A stretch of DNA of 64,000 nucleotides from Paralichthys olivaceus. Lineage: Eukaryota; Chordata; Actinopteri; Pleuronectiformes; Paralichthyidae. The DNA lies in assembly GCF_024713975.1 (NCBI RefSeq), contig NC_091097.1, positions 10,236,361 through 10,300,360 on the forward strand. Reading direction: 5' to 3'. Positions 1 to 12,011 of the stretch are shown in pieces; the first letter of the stretch is position 1, and each line of letters begins with the position of its first letter. A model generated the notes under the pieces. The model searched no databases. It saw nothing but the letters and a program-made list of their open reading frames with translations, and had not been told where the DNA came from. The position numbers were made by a program, and so were the translations under genes.

Positions 1-383
1 TCTGAGTGACGGCCGACCGTAGCGGCCTCGCTGCCCTCTGTCGTCGCTCTGCTCCGAGTCCAACACGCAGCCAGAATTAGATACAGAAACCGCAGCTCAA
101 CACAAACTCATGAGTTAAGATGCGTAGCACAAGCTGGGTTAAAATGTGGTCAAGCCTCAGCTGAAGAGGCCAGACAAAATTCAATGTAACTAAAAGCAGG
201 TGATCAAGAGCAATCTTCTTTTCCCCAATTCCCTCTGTAGCTTGTTTACAACAGAAATAACTCCCACAGAGCGTGTGCGTGCGTGTGTGTAGTTTTCCGT
301 ACATGTTGCAGAAAGCATTCCCCTAACATCGATTGCATTAATGCATTTATTATTGCTTGGCTCCCTGCTGACTTTCACTGCAG

Positions 384-1495
384 ACATGGAGGATGGACAC
401 CGCAGCACAAAGTTCACTCAGCACATTCCCAGTGAGTGGTTGTCCTACAGGAGCCGCCGTTAACCAGCCAATCGCTAATGGACCAGTCAATAAGGTAGAA
501 GATGATCCTTAAGTCTCTTCTACTTTCTTTTTTTATTTTCCTGTAACTTAAGTGCTGAGTCTGGTTTATTTGTAAAATGTGAAATGCATTTGAATGGTGG
601 TGTCTGTCGGCTGTATCCTGTTTTTCATTTGACTCTTTTCTCTTCCTGTTACAGTCTCCCAGTCACAGTCAACCACCATTGATGTTGCATCAGCCGACAT
701 TCAAAAACCATCTGTCAAAGTGTAAGGACCCTCCGCGCTATGAGGATGCAGTTAAACAGACACGCAGCATGCTAATAGCTGTTCAGGTGGGAAAATAACA
801 GTGAAATAAATTGTTGCGTTTAGTTAGTCTTTATGTTGTCAGTTGTCATTTACTCTTTATGTGTCTGCAGGGTCCCACTGCAGCCAGCCAGCAGATGGAT
901 GATCTATTTGACGTGTTAATTGAGAGTGGTGGTGAGAAATACAGATTTCTTTTTTCACTTTTTGGAAAATTCATATAGATTTTTGGATTTTCACACTTTG
1001 TGTTCTGCACTTTTTCTTGCAGAAATCTCCCCCTTCATCAAACAGGACCCCCCCAGCCTGGACAAGCCTCTCCCTGTGACAGCCAGCGTAACCACCCTAC
1101 CTGTCAACATGGTTTTATCCCGCCCTCCCGCCATGGTCCAAGTGGCACAGCCGCCTGCTCCGCCCCTCAAACCTTCGACCGGCTTGTCAGTGCTGATCTC
1201 TGACACCCAGCTGGACACCCTCCTGGACTGCACACTGTCCGCCGACACTGAGCCACAAACACTGAAGCTAATGGAGGAGTTGAACTCACCCATAGTCACC
1301 ATGGAGGTGGACTTTAACGTAAACGCACCGCCCTCTGCTTTTACCTTGCACAATGCTAACGTGGACAGCATGGACAATATGGACTGGCTGGACCTGACGC
1401 TGTCAGTGCCAGCAGAGGGCGTCAACCCTTTGGACATGTCGACATCGGTGGGCGTCTTCTCCTCTGACTTCCTGGAGTCTCATGAACTGTGTTGA
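384..1495 (+). CDS. mrtfb: Myocardin-related transcription factor B, 3' end (partial)
   Basis: C-terminal part of an SRF coactivator that links actin dynamics to transcription. Four exons join in frame: 384-494, 655-786, 871-931 and 1023-1495 (stop TGA at 1493-1495). The joined sequence reads PPRYEDAVKQ, then QQMDDLFDVLIESGEIS, then VTASVTTLPVN, and ends MDNMDWLDLTL...FSSDFLESHEL. This order and wording match the C-terminal activation region of MRTFB better than MRTFA or myocardin, from memory of the family. The RPEL, basic, SAP and leucine-zipper parts lie left of the window. The first 383 bases may hold another exon or intron, but I could not place one with confidence. Exons 655-786 and 384-494 are less conserved and rest on splice sites and phase. 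Confidence 0.88.
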
Positions 1496-3300
1496 TGGAA
1501 ATGAGGTAATGCCAATGCACAACTGATGTGTTATCATTACAAGCTTATTAATCACCATGTTACTCATATGTAATCCATTTACAGCATATTACTTGTAATC
1601 AAACAGTACATTTACTCATGTAATTGTGCAAAGGAGGTTCACAAAAAGGGACGACATTTAAGTGAGTGTCCAGAAAGAGTTTGAATCTGGAGTTGACATT
1701 TTGGGGTAGAAGGAATAGAGTCGGACGTCTTTCATAACTGAACTGCCGGATAAGCTTTGCAGAGATGTAGAAGAGGCCTTTCTAAGTCAAGCAGATGGGG
1801 AAAAAAAGACCTTGTTCCGGCGGAATGACACACGAGCCATGCACCAATATCTCATCTATCTGTGCGTCGCATCCGTGTCTGTCCTTCATCCCTTATCCCA
1901 CCAGGAGGAGTGCATTATGGGTACAGGCCGGGAAATAAATATTCTGCTCTTCATTCTGGGTCCAGAAACTGCAAATGTCAGATTTGTGCCTTGTACTCTC
2001 TGTTATCCACAGAATAAATGGTTGTGTGATAGAGATAAAGTCATGCATGTCTGAGTTGGGCTGCAGCGAATCCATTAGATGTTTTCAAACGTCATAAACG
2101 GAAGAAATCCACAACGAACACTTGTTTAATAAACATGTCAGGCCATTTCAAATAAACATGATTTTTAATAATTTAAAGAAGGCATTATGATTTTGTCTGT
2201 GAGAGAATAAGAACTGTTGGAGGTTTGGGCAGCATTGCTTCCTTTAAACTCACTGGTTTGAGACAGTGGATCCTCTTTGTTGCCTGATCTTCATGAATGT
2301 ACACAGTGCTGTACATACTGAGCTGCACTGACTGTGGTAACAACAGCAACTACTACTACTACTATCAAAAAAGAGTATAAAAAACACAAACGCCCAATTT
2401 AAAGCAAACAAGTTTTTATTATCTGCAGCTCAGTCAAATCATGTTTTAATATCATGAGAGATGAGGACTGACTCCTTGATGTCATGATAATATGAAAAAC
2501 TAAATGTTACGGACATTTGAACAGTTGAATTAATCTGTTGGCAGACGGTCTCCTACAGGATTGATCCAGTGTTTACGCTCCCTTTATACTGAACTAACCC
2601 TCATGTTGATTTGGGTTATAGTGACATCTGCCGGCCACATCTGGTTTTCTTTTTCGGCAAAAAGAAAACATCTGTTTGAAGGAAATAAAATTAAGTGTCA
2701 AAGAAAGTGGTGCAGGACAGTGGGACAGTGCCTTTATGGATTATGGGCTGGACTGAGATTTTTACTTTTTTTAACTTGTATAACTCTACAGCAAGAGACA
2801 TTATAATGTGTTGTTTGTATGGCACATGTTTTCCACATTGTGTATTTCTGTTATCTTTAATACAAACGTATGAGCTGGTTTGGTTTTGTAAATACAGAGA
2901 TCATTTGGGATTTCACAATCGCCTAGTAAGACCTTTCCTCTTAGGTGCGCACCATTAAAAAAAACTTTACAAGAAAGGTTTTAGTTTCGTAGTATTGTTG
3001 ACTCATAGAGAACTGAACTTTGACCCACTTTCAATCATTTCATAGAACCTTGAATTTGAAGTCATACAGATAATGTTTTTTAATCTCATATTATCCACAT
3101 CTACATACAATCAGTCGATGGAAGTCAACACTATGTAATTGTAAAACACTTTGGTTCACCGAAAGCACTGTTGTAAAGGGCTGTATAAATAAAGAACATC
3201 TACATTTACATTTACAACATCACTAAGAATAAGAGCGTCATCATTAGGTCACGTCCGAGGTCTCAGTCTGAGCTTAAGCCCTCTTCCGCATGCTTCTCTC
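1496..3300 (+). other. mrtfb 3' UTR and convergent intergenic DNA
   Basis: No coding sequence seen. Possible poly(A) signals AATAAA for mrtfb lie at 2128-2133, about 2149-2154 and 3188-3193. The last sits at the end of a retroposon-like tail (about 3120-3215). The next gene is on the minus strand and ends at 3301, so the two genes meet tail to tail. Confidence 0.6.
3120..3215 (+). repeat. LINE/SINE 3'-tail fragment
   Basis: The stretch reads like the common fish retroposon tail in which 'aaagcactgttgtaaagg' is followed by a CTGTATAAATAAAG end. A similar tail, with a GCGCT-ATATTAAT core, lies in the opposite orientation at about 12950-13050. Family assignment is from memory. Confidence 0.5.
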
Positions 3301-4909
3301 TCAGAGTTTTTTATTAGTTGCGATTAAAGTGCGACATTTGGGACACTTGTGTGAGGTCGATTTGAATTTATCCAGACAGAAGGGAAGCAGACAACAACCT
3401 GCCACGCACCTGTAAAAAAAAAAACAGAACAGGAGTGTGGGTCTGGTTACACACTAGTGTAAAAATAATTCACCAGGAACGAGGAGGATCGTTTCATACC
3501 CTAACATAGCTGTCATGAAACACACCATCCAGGTCACGCTGCTGACGGAGGTGGTCGTCTCTGTTACGACATACTGACGACAGTCAGGGCACTGTGTCCT
3601 GCTCGGATACGATGGAAGGTGTCCTGTGTCAAGAATCACTTTAGGGGCTGTACAAAGAAGAAAAATGTAATAGTTCATAAAACAACTTTCATTTGTGATC
3701 TGTCTAAAGCTTACAGGCATCAAAACAAACGTTTAGGCTATGGAGTCAAAAACGAATAGAAAACTTAATGATCGATGAACACACTTGTTTTTGTTCCTCT
3801 GTGCAAGTTAACAAGTCATGTGAATACCACATAGCAAATGATCTTCACTCCAACAAACGAATGGTGTGCAAAATATTTTGTCAGATGAAGCACAATAATA
3901 AATATGTTTACATTGACACTGATGTTCCGATGTTAACCTGATCAAGACAATAGTATGAATTAGACAGTCATGTAAACAGCATTTTCAAATGACCTGAACC
4001 TGAAGGTCAGAAGAATAAATAATCCAAATACTGTATGTATGTTCTTAGTCTCATTATAAGTTTTTTGCAGCATTTTGTGCAGTTGACATGTAAAACATTG
4101 ACATAATCAGACTATGCTTTATCTCAGCATGTGAACGGGAATATGAATGGAATCGTCTCTTAGCGACTCATGTAAGCATCATCATTTAAATAATAGAATA
4201 TCGCTGTCCATGTATACATAGTCATTTTTAGGCCAGATGCAGCCCCAGAGTGTCTGTTCTGACAAGCAGCGAGTGCAATTTCATAAAAAAAATAATTCCA
4301 CTTTCTGTAATCTTGTATTCTCTGTTGAAAAGTTACTCACCGGGGGACGAAGGTGGAGCCTCGACATAGAAAACATTAATGGCAGAAGTAGGTTCAATGG
4401 GCGGGATCATCTGACTGGTTGTGTTGAGTGTGACCTCTAACAGAAGAAGAAAATAAGAAAAACCAAAGTGTGATGCAGTAATGATTTGCTGCAGTAACTT
4501 AGGACTCACTCTCCACATGGTTCTCCTTATAGTCGGCACTGAGGATGGTGTCGTGGCTGTTTTGGAGCTCAGCCTCCTTCTCACTCAATTCTCTCAGTTT
4601 GTCATCAATGCTGTCAATCTCCTGTTGAGCTGATGCTGCTTCCTCTGGTGGAAATAGAAACACCACACTCGTACACAGAAGACAGCAGAGGCACCAGGGA
4701 GTAACTATTTTGGTGAAGGCTACGATATTCAAAAGAAGAATCAAATCCTAAATATTCTGTCTTTCACCTGTTTGTCCAAACTCGACACGATTCCGGAATT
4801 TCTGAAATACACACAAGATTTGTTTCCTCTCCAGAAGTTGTCGACGTTTGAGTGATAGATTGTTCTGTTCTGTCAACATCCTCCCCTGCTCCCTCTCTGA
4901 AGAAGTCAT
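3301..4909 (-). CDS. LITAF-domain protein with N-terminal coiled coil
   Basis: Five coding exons on the minus strand: 4768-4909, 4510-4644, 4341-4436, 3500-3647 and 3301-3409, giving 209 residues. The C-terminal half is a LITAF domain: CPDC at 144-147, a hydrophobic stretch with TWMVCFMTAMLG and CVAGCCLLPFC, then HKCPKC at 194-199. In this family the two cysteine pairs bind one zinc and the hydrophobic part dips into the endosomal or lysosomal membrane. The first 90 residues are charged and rich in Glu, Gln, Leu and Lys (ERKQ, DDKLRELSEKEAEL), so a coiled coil is likely. No PPxY or PSAP motif is seen, unlike LITAF and cdip1. The ATG at 4909 follows a possible acceptor, so a 5' UTR intron is likely. 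It resembles uncharacterised LITAF homologues of fish; I cannot name an orthologue. A poly(A)-like AATAAA overlaps the last codons. Confidence 0.85.
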
Positions 4910-6691
4910 GTTGACAGCTGAAAAGACTGAAGAGAGCAAACGTTGGATTGTTTTTACTCTTTACTGTCATTTATGTTTATTGCAGGTTTCTGCTTGATCG
5001 GGGTTAAATTGTTCTGTCCTGTGGTTGAAAGCCGAACTTTCTGCACTGCATGTTTACAGAATGGAAGAAAAATGAAAAGCGATTTCATTTCACAGAAATC
5101 TGGATTGAACATCGTCGAGAGAAAGTACCAAAGATATTTTCACGTGACCACACTTTATGTGGTGACTTCTGGTTAATAAAGACCAACTTTAAAAGAACTT
5201 GTTCTTTAGTAAATTATGAATCCTGAATATTGAGACTTTTTAACATTATATTTATGAAGTGGATTCAACCAAGTTTTTTTTTATTTGGCAACAAATCAGG
5301 TAACTTTTAATTTACATTCCTCTCACGTTCTTTGAATCTTTCAATTGTTAAGAAAAATATTTTATGGGCATTATTTACATGTTTCTCTCTCTCTCTCTGA
5401 AATATGAACCAGCCAGTGGCAGATCTATGGTTTTTCTAAATCAAGGACCATAATTTACACAGAAGGATCAATTAGGCACAAATCCTGATTCAGCCAGAAG
5501 CACATTTAGAACAGTTATTTTCTAAAACAGTTTAGAAAATAAAAACTTAAATTGTAATTTTTATTGTTAGCATTGTCAGCAAGTGACGAGATTATTCTTT
5601 CTTTTTAAAGACTAATGACAGAACACGGGAACTTCAAGGATCAATCAGACTCCAGCTGAGGCCCTGGCCCCACCCCTGGAAACATTTCAGATTTATTAAA
5701 TGAAACATAAAAAAACATGTACTGATACCTTCTCTGTTTTATGCAAATGTATGTATTTCCTGAGCAACAGTAAACAAAAATGAATGTTGGTTAAAGTATT
5801 GACAGGTCATAAAATTTTGAAATGCTGAAGCAAAACGACGGTCAGTCTTCACTGAACCAAGTCTTAGATTACATTTATATTTTTAAAAAACTCGGTTCGG
5901 TGTCATTACAAGCAATAGATAAATAAAACAATTCAATTTCTGGCTCGATTATTTTTTTTAATGTTGAGTCAGCAAAAGTATGCGACTAAAACAATCATTT
6001 AACATTCATGATGAGAAAATTCTGCATTCAATTTTCAAAGTTACATGACAAAAATGTCAAGTCTTATATTGGTAACTTTAACTGTATTCAACACTACACT
6101 GTCAGAAGCTGAACCATCACTTCAAACATCTCAACCACTAGTTTCATAAAGTTTCATTTAAACAGTGTTATAGAGAATATTATTACATCAAAGACAATAT
6201 GGGAGTACCTCAATTCCTCAGCCGCTTCCAGTGAATCCTGCACAGGTAACGTTCAAACTAGGAAAACAAGGACACAGTACATGTACTGTTCACATGTATC
6301 AGGAAATATTCAAATGAGCTTATATCTGACTGCCTTATGTTACAGAACGCTCCTTTTCCTGTGCAGACGAAGGTAAAATACAAACACACAAAGAATCATA
6401 GAAAAACATAGTGCGTTTTATTATTCGAACACAATTATACAGAATTCATAGTAAAATTGAGGCTTAATGATCAGAACTACAAACATTTTATTTACATGAA
6501 GCTTCTTTAACAACTCAGTTTGTAAAGTCTGTTTCTGGATATGTGGAGTTTACAAAGATATTACATGACCTCAAACACTTTTAGAAACAAGCCATAACAA
6601 AAAATAAATACTTTGTCAACATTGTGGAGGCACCAGTACTCGCTGCAGGAACTTTTTGCCCTCTGATGTGAAAAATGTTGGTGTTGACATT
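4910..6691. other. Intergenic DNA, AT-rich
   Basis: No coding sequence recognised. It holds the likely promoter of the LITAF-like gene, short CT and AT runs (for example 5383-5398), and the 3' UTR of snrnp25. A minus-strand AATAAA (plus TTTATT) at 6418-6423 is a reasonable poly(A) signal for snrnp25. Confidence 0.5.
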
Positions 6692-6972
6692 TCATTTTTT
6701 CCTCAGCCTCTTCATGAACGTCACTTCATCTCTGTTCCTGATCCCGTAGCTGAAGATATGAAAAAAAGAAGAGGAAAAAATAGGTAAAACACTGTCGATG
6801 ACAATGTAAATGAAGTTAAATCAAGTGATGAGTTTGCTCTCACTCTTTCAGCCTCATCTTGTCATCGTCAAGCTTCTCCCCCTGAAACACTAAATGGAAT
6901 GTTCTCCAAACGTATCTCCTGTTAAAGAAAGGACGTTTGGCCACTTTTAAAATGTTAAAATCATTTTTAAGT

Positions 6973-7024
<52 letters not shown>

Positions 7025-8214
7025 TTACCAGCTGACATGTTTCACTCCACCTTCACGTTGTTGTTTCAACTCCATGAATCTGCGAATGGCCTTCTTCAGA
7101 TCAAGGACTGTAGCATTTTGCACCACCACTATGGCTTAAGGAGAATGAATAATAGAAATACAGAAATGAATACTTATGTTTAAATAATGATCGTAAATAT
7201 GCATCTAATCTAATGATGTTTGCCCAAACTGCAAAGAAATCAAGATGTGAATCTCAACACTCACGCATTACTTCACCATCTGCCTTTAAAACCCTCACAG
7301 TCATCGCCTGGCCATACTCCAAAGCTATTTGAGAATTGATCTCCTCCAGAGTCACCTTAAAAAAACAAAAATCACATTTAAGGGATATTTCCAGGACTAC
7401 TTCTATCGATCAGTGCTGATTCCAAGTTTCATTAAACATCACACACAGTAATGTGTCTGTAAATAAATGTCAAAAAGAAAATGCACATATTTGTAAGTCA
7501 TCTGTGGGGCTTGGTATTTTACTTCTATGTATGCAAGAGGTTTATTTGTGCTAGTGCTGAAATCATCACTCAATAAGCTGAGTAGTCAATCCACTGAGAA
7601 TGAATTGGCCATCATGTTTAAAACTCAGTATTGGGTTGAGTCATTTATCATTAAAAAGGCCCAAAGGTCTTTTGTGCCAACTTCTCCAACCCATATAATG
7701 CTGTATTTGCTTCATGTTGATCATTAAATCACTGTAAGTTGATTATTGGTCAAACGGGACGTGCAGCACATGACGTCACTGAGGACTTCTGACCAGATTC
7801 CTCATCTCTGTTCATATGAAGTATAACAGAAAACAAATGGGTTCTGCTTCATGTTTGAATCTTCCGAACATAGATGAATCACTTGGATTTGATTGTTGGC
7901 TGTGAAATATGGAAACTTCATTTAACAAACTTTATGGACAGACCAGTAAAACGAATAAAAATTTAATTAAATGTGTTTCTTCACACAGCACCTGACGGAC
8001 AGATCACCTGGATCGGCAGGTCACACAGTAACGGATCCTGCACCAGTTGAGCGAGTCCTTCCTCGAAAATATCCAGGATCTCTGGGTGAGGAAGACTCTC
8101 CTCGTCTTCCTCCTCTTCTGCATCTGGAGCGGACACATCTGCCTCCTCCACCTCCTCCACCTCCTTCTCCTCCACCTCACACTGTGCTCCCGCCTGACTC
8201 TGCTCCTCCATCAC
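6692..8214 (-). CDS. snrnp25: U11/U12 snRNP 25 kDa protein
   Basis: A protein of the U11/U12 di-snRNP, which recognises the ends of minor (U12-type) introns in the nucleus. Five exons: 8008-8214, 7265-7355, 7029-7134, 6844-6918 and 6692-6749, giving 178 residues. The C-terminal part is ubiquitin-like and strongly conserved: VVVQNATVLDLKKAI, GGVKHVSWRYVWRTFHL, GEKLDDDK and the end YGIRNRDEVTFMKRLRKK. The first 69 residues hold a very acidic run (EEEKEVEEVEEAD, EEEEDEE) and make this form longer than the 132-residue human protein I recall. The start could be either of two adjacent ATGs (8214 or 8211). It is divergent to polr3k with about 540 bp between the start codons, the same pairing as in human 16p13.3. 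A (TG)n run follows the donor of the third exon. Confidence 0.95.
6976..7021. repeat. (TG)n microsatellite in snrnp25 intron 3
   Basis: About 23 TG units on the plus strand, read as (CA)n in the snrnp25 transcript. It begins within 8 nt of the splice donor that ends at 7029. Confidence 0.97.
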
Positions 8215-8757
8215 CAGGAACTACAGAAGGAAAGACACCGGGAACTACAGCAGCGGCAGTACTTCCGGGTATACGAGCAGCAGATTCACTTCACTTCCTG
8301 ATAAACATTCAATCGACACACTTGGATTCTACGATTCCATCCACGGAGTAAACAAACCACGGCTGTGCAGCACCATTTATTCACCGGGGGATAACACCAC
8401 TTGGTGCACGTGGTTCCACTTAGCGGAAGTAAATTCACACACTGCTTAGTCATAAAAAACTGTCAAATACTGGAACGAATATTTATTGTGCTTCATATTT
8501 ATTGTATTTGTACATAACTCCAGAACGTGTGCTGACATTAAATTGCGTCTTTGCTCCGATGTGTTAATCGTTTGTTTCCGGTCGAGCTGTAAAAAACGGA
8601 GCACCTGCATTTCTCCTCTTCCTGTGCCGCTCCTCGTGCCTCAGACTGTTTACAGCAGCTAATCTAAACAAGCTAGCTCCCCGTGGGAAACAGCGTCTTC
8701 ACATCGCGTTTCTCGAGTTTATTTCGTCGCGGTCCGCTCACATGTGTCTCCGCTGAC
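8215..8757. promoter_or_regulatory. Bidirectional promoter, snrnp25 / polr3k
   Basis: This 543-bp gap separates the divergent start codons of snrnp25 and polr3k. It is richer in CpG than its surroundings, mainly from 8300 to 8757. I see no clear TATA box for either side. The head-to-head pairing is conserved with human, which supports a shared promoter. Confidence 0.65.
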
Positions 8758-9839
8758 ATGCTCCTGTTTTGTCCAACCTGCGGGAACGTGTTGATCGTGG
8801 AGGAAGGACAGAAATGCATGAGGTTCGCCTGTAACACTTGTCCCTACGTGCACAACATCACGAGAAAGGTGAGTCACGGGATAGACTGGGTCGAGGTGGT
8901 TCTGATCCTGCTGGATTCAGAGGAGTGAAGGTTCTGTTGTGTGGCTGCAGGTGAATTACAGGAAGTTTCCCAAGCTGAAGGAGGTGGATGATGTCCTCGG
9001 TGGAGCTGCAGCCTGGGAAAATGTCGACTCAACTCCTGGTAAGTGACATTTAATCAGCTCTGGGCCTCGTGTTGCCTCTGATTGTTCATTAAGTAAAGAT
9101 TTCTACATATGAAAGTTAGTTTGTTTAATGTTTTGTTAAGTTCAGTAAACTGATCCAAAGTTACGGCAGTCTAGAGAGTTCAAGAGGCTGCTGTCCTCCA
9201 CAGGACAATGATCCAAAGCAGTAAATCCTAAAATCTACCAACATCAGTAGAAGTCAGTGTGTAGATCTCAACGTGTTGTATGATAGCCTCACAAATATCT
9301 AGATGTGTTCTACAGGGTGAGGCTGAAAACTCCTAAATCAAGAATTGAGGCTGTGGAACTCCCTGTAACATAAATTCTAGTGAAATATTACTGATTTACA
9401 AGATTACAAGTATTTCCTTAACCTAATTTTATCAGTTTCAGATCATTACAAATTCACAAACAACAGACGTAGCTCAAGCTGGGTCAAATTTGTACTGGGC
9501 AGTTGAGCCTTTTAATAGAACAACAGCAGAAACTAAACTTTACCAGTTTACTTCTTATAGCTCTTTTTTAGGGGGATGGCATGTTAAACACTTATGTCTG
9601 CACAGGTTTGAATGCGGCTTCTGTTCATGGGATAAAGTCTCGTTCAAAAACCAAATGTGTTGAATCCAACTTGTGATCCAAGAGTGACTCTATATTTGTC
9701 TCTGTTCTCAGAAACGTGTCCGAAGTGTGGGCATCTTCGGGCGTATTTCATGCAGATTCAGACCAGATCAGCAGATGAACCCATGACAACTTTCTACAAA
9801 TGCTGCAATGCCCAGTGTGGACATCGATGGAGAGACTGA
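8758..9839 (+). CDS. polr3k: RNA polymerase III subunit RPC10 (C11)
   Basis: Small Pol III subunit used in RNA cleavage, proofreading and termination/reinitiation. Three exons: 8758-8868, 8951-9038 and 9712-9839, giving 108 residues, the usual length. The N-terminal zinc ribbon has Cys5, Cys8, Cys25 and Cys28. The C-terminal TFIIS-like ribbon has Cys69, Cys72, Cys97 and Cys102 and the acidic pair Asp88-Glu89 in RSADEPMTTF, which in this family enters the polymerase active site to stimulate cleavage. It ends GHRWRD. The start at 8758 is fixed by the conserved MLLFCPTCG. The third exon is preceded by a 673-nt intron. A poly(A) signal ATTAAA lies at about 9990-9995. Confidence 0.98.
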
Positions 9840-12011
9840 CACTTTTGCACTTTGAACATTTTCATGAAGAGGCATAGATTACTCATTTTTGGGCCTTTAT
9901 TTATTTGCAGCAGGCTCAGGCAGAGATCTCTTTAATTATTTCATTTTGTTGTTGTTTCTATTCTGTGTATAGAAACACCTAAAGGACCATTAAAATAACT
10001 TTCCACCAAAAATCATATTCCGATTTTTATTGATAAAATATCACCTGTATACAACAGTCAAACAAATTTTGACTTACATAGTTAATACATATCACAGACA
10101 TTTAAAGAGCAATGCAGACCAGCATTATCCACAACAATGGCATACAGTACTTGGTATTAAAAGTTTCAATGCAATCCTTCAACTCTACACAAAACTTCTT
10201 GCACAGCTTAGCTCACCTCGAGAGGGAAATAAAAATCAAATGCACGGAGTCAAGGAACTAGCCAGTGAGAATTCATCATTTCGATGTGTGGCTCATGCAG
10301 ACTAACTCTGCACTTAATGAACGAAGGTGAACTGCATATTAGGCATGCTGTGGTGGAACATTGTTTGTATTCATCTCAGTGGAATCACAATGTTATTTTT
10401 GCAAGATGTCTGATAACAGTCATTTGACGCTAGCAGGGATTCATTTTTTTTTGTAATTACATAATAGTCAACAGACATCTGTGTTTGTTATCTAACATGC
10501 ATCAGAGAAATGCAGGTGTTTTTTTAATGGCTGGAAATGATGATGGAGCCACCACTGTTGTTTTCTCTGTCACCAACGTTTCCTTTTTAAACTAGCTACA
10601 TGTTTGGCAGCAAATATCCACCAGCAGCATCAGTGAGAAGATAAAAACATTTGGCCAAAAGACACAAGATTACTGAGATCATGCATTGTGTCTCCTAACA
10701 GTACAATCCTCCGTCTGCATCTCTATTTTAATTCTACTTTAGCCTGAATAAGTGCATTTTCAGTGGAGTTCACTGAGCAAATAACTAACCCAGTGAAAGC
10801 CAAAATTCTACACTGCTCATACTGGTGCGATGACATGATAATCACATTTCTTTCCTGTAAGGATTTGCAGAAGTTCATAATTAAAGAATCTGTCAAAGGG
10901 GAAAATGCAAATCTCAACTTAAAGTGCAAATGTTAGCTTTATTCTCAAAAATGGACAGAGGGCGTTCATGTGTAATAGTTCAACCATACATCACTTGACA
11001 TTGTGTGACTGCTCACTGAAGCCCAGATTAATAAATATAGCAAATAAAATCAATCTTGGCTGAAACAAGCAAATATAGCTAGGTGACAAATTAAAGGGAA
11101 AAACCAGAACACTGAGAATAAAAATGCCTCAATAAGGTTTGAGGGGTCACTGGATGGTTAGATTAGGACAAAACACCCATGAAAGACATTTTGGACATGT
11201 CCCTCACATTCATCAAAACACCAAATGAGGGACGATCTTTCAGAGGAATGGTGTTCAATCCCTCCGGTAGATTCATGAAGCTGGTGGTACAAGGGGGCCA
11301 AACGTCTCACTGAGACACTTGTGTATGTTGGTTATTTGTCATTAAATCTGTCACCAGTCCACATCCACTCGAGATAAAAATGGCTGGTTAATTTGCTCAC
11401 ATTCACGACAAAAAGGAAAAACTAGCTCTGTTAAAAGAACAATCTCAGACGAAATGGACAAAAATGTTCACAGTTGTTAAGATTAATTTGCTAAAATAGC
11501 AGAAAAAATATCTGAAATAAATTAAAAGAAAGAAAGAATGTTTAACCAGCAGGTTTGACTTCACCACGCTTGCTTCTGACCAAACTTCACAGATGAATTA
11601 AAATAAATAAACTGACCATTTTCAAAGTTTTCTGTAACTGAGGCAGTCAACCTACTGATTTATCTCTATTCATTTACATTTGTACCATCACAAGTCTTCT
11701 CCCTATTCATACAGGATCAGATGCAACTGCTTGCCTGCTATGTGAATGTTTTAGTGCCCTACAATCCTGTGAAGCTCTGTGGGAGATTTGTACAATTAAA
11801 ATGCATCTTTATACATGGGGGGAAAAAAATATGCTGAAAGATTATATACAGTAAATATAGTGAACTAATGAGAAAACTACACTTACAATTTAAGAGGGCT
11901 TACACAACACTTTGCAAAAATGGAGAAGGATGGGGGGGCTGTCACTACCAGCAGGAGGAGCTGTGAGTTTTATGTGTGTGCATGTACATGTCTCTGTGGA
12001 GCCGTCGGTGG
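9840..12011. other. 3' UTRs of polr3k (+) and cdip1 (-)
   Basis: From 9840 to about 10010 is the polr3k 3' UTR, with ATTAAA at about 9990. From about 12011 down to 10020 is most simply read as a 2-kb 3' UTR of cdip1, whose minus-strand AATAAA (plus TTTATT) lies at about 10026-10031. No coding sequence is recognised inside. Confidence 0.6.

Noticed and set aside
1-383. Possible upstream mrtfb exon at about 24-90
   Set aside because: One frame is open and reads plausibly, but neither acceptor nor donor is convincing.
920-1022. N-terminal part of the 191-codon frame that ends mrtfb
   Set aside because: Bases 932-1022 are an intron with GT and AG ends; the spliced reading restores LIESGEISPFIK.
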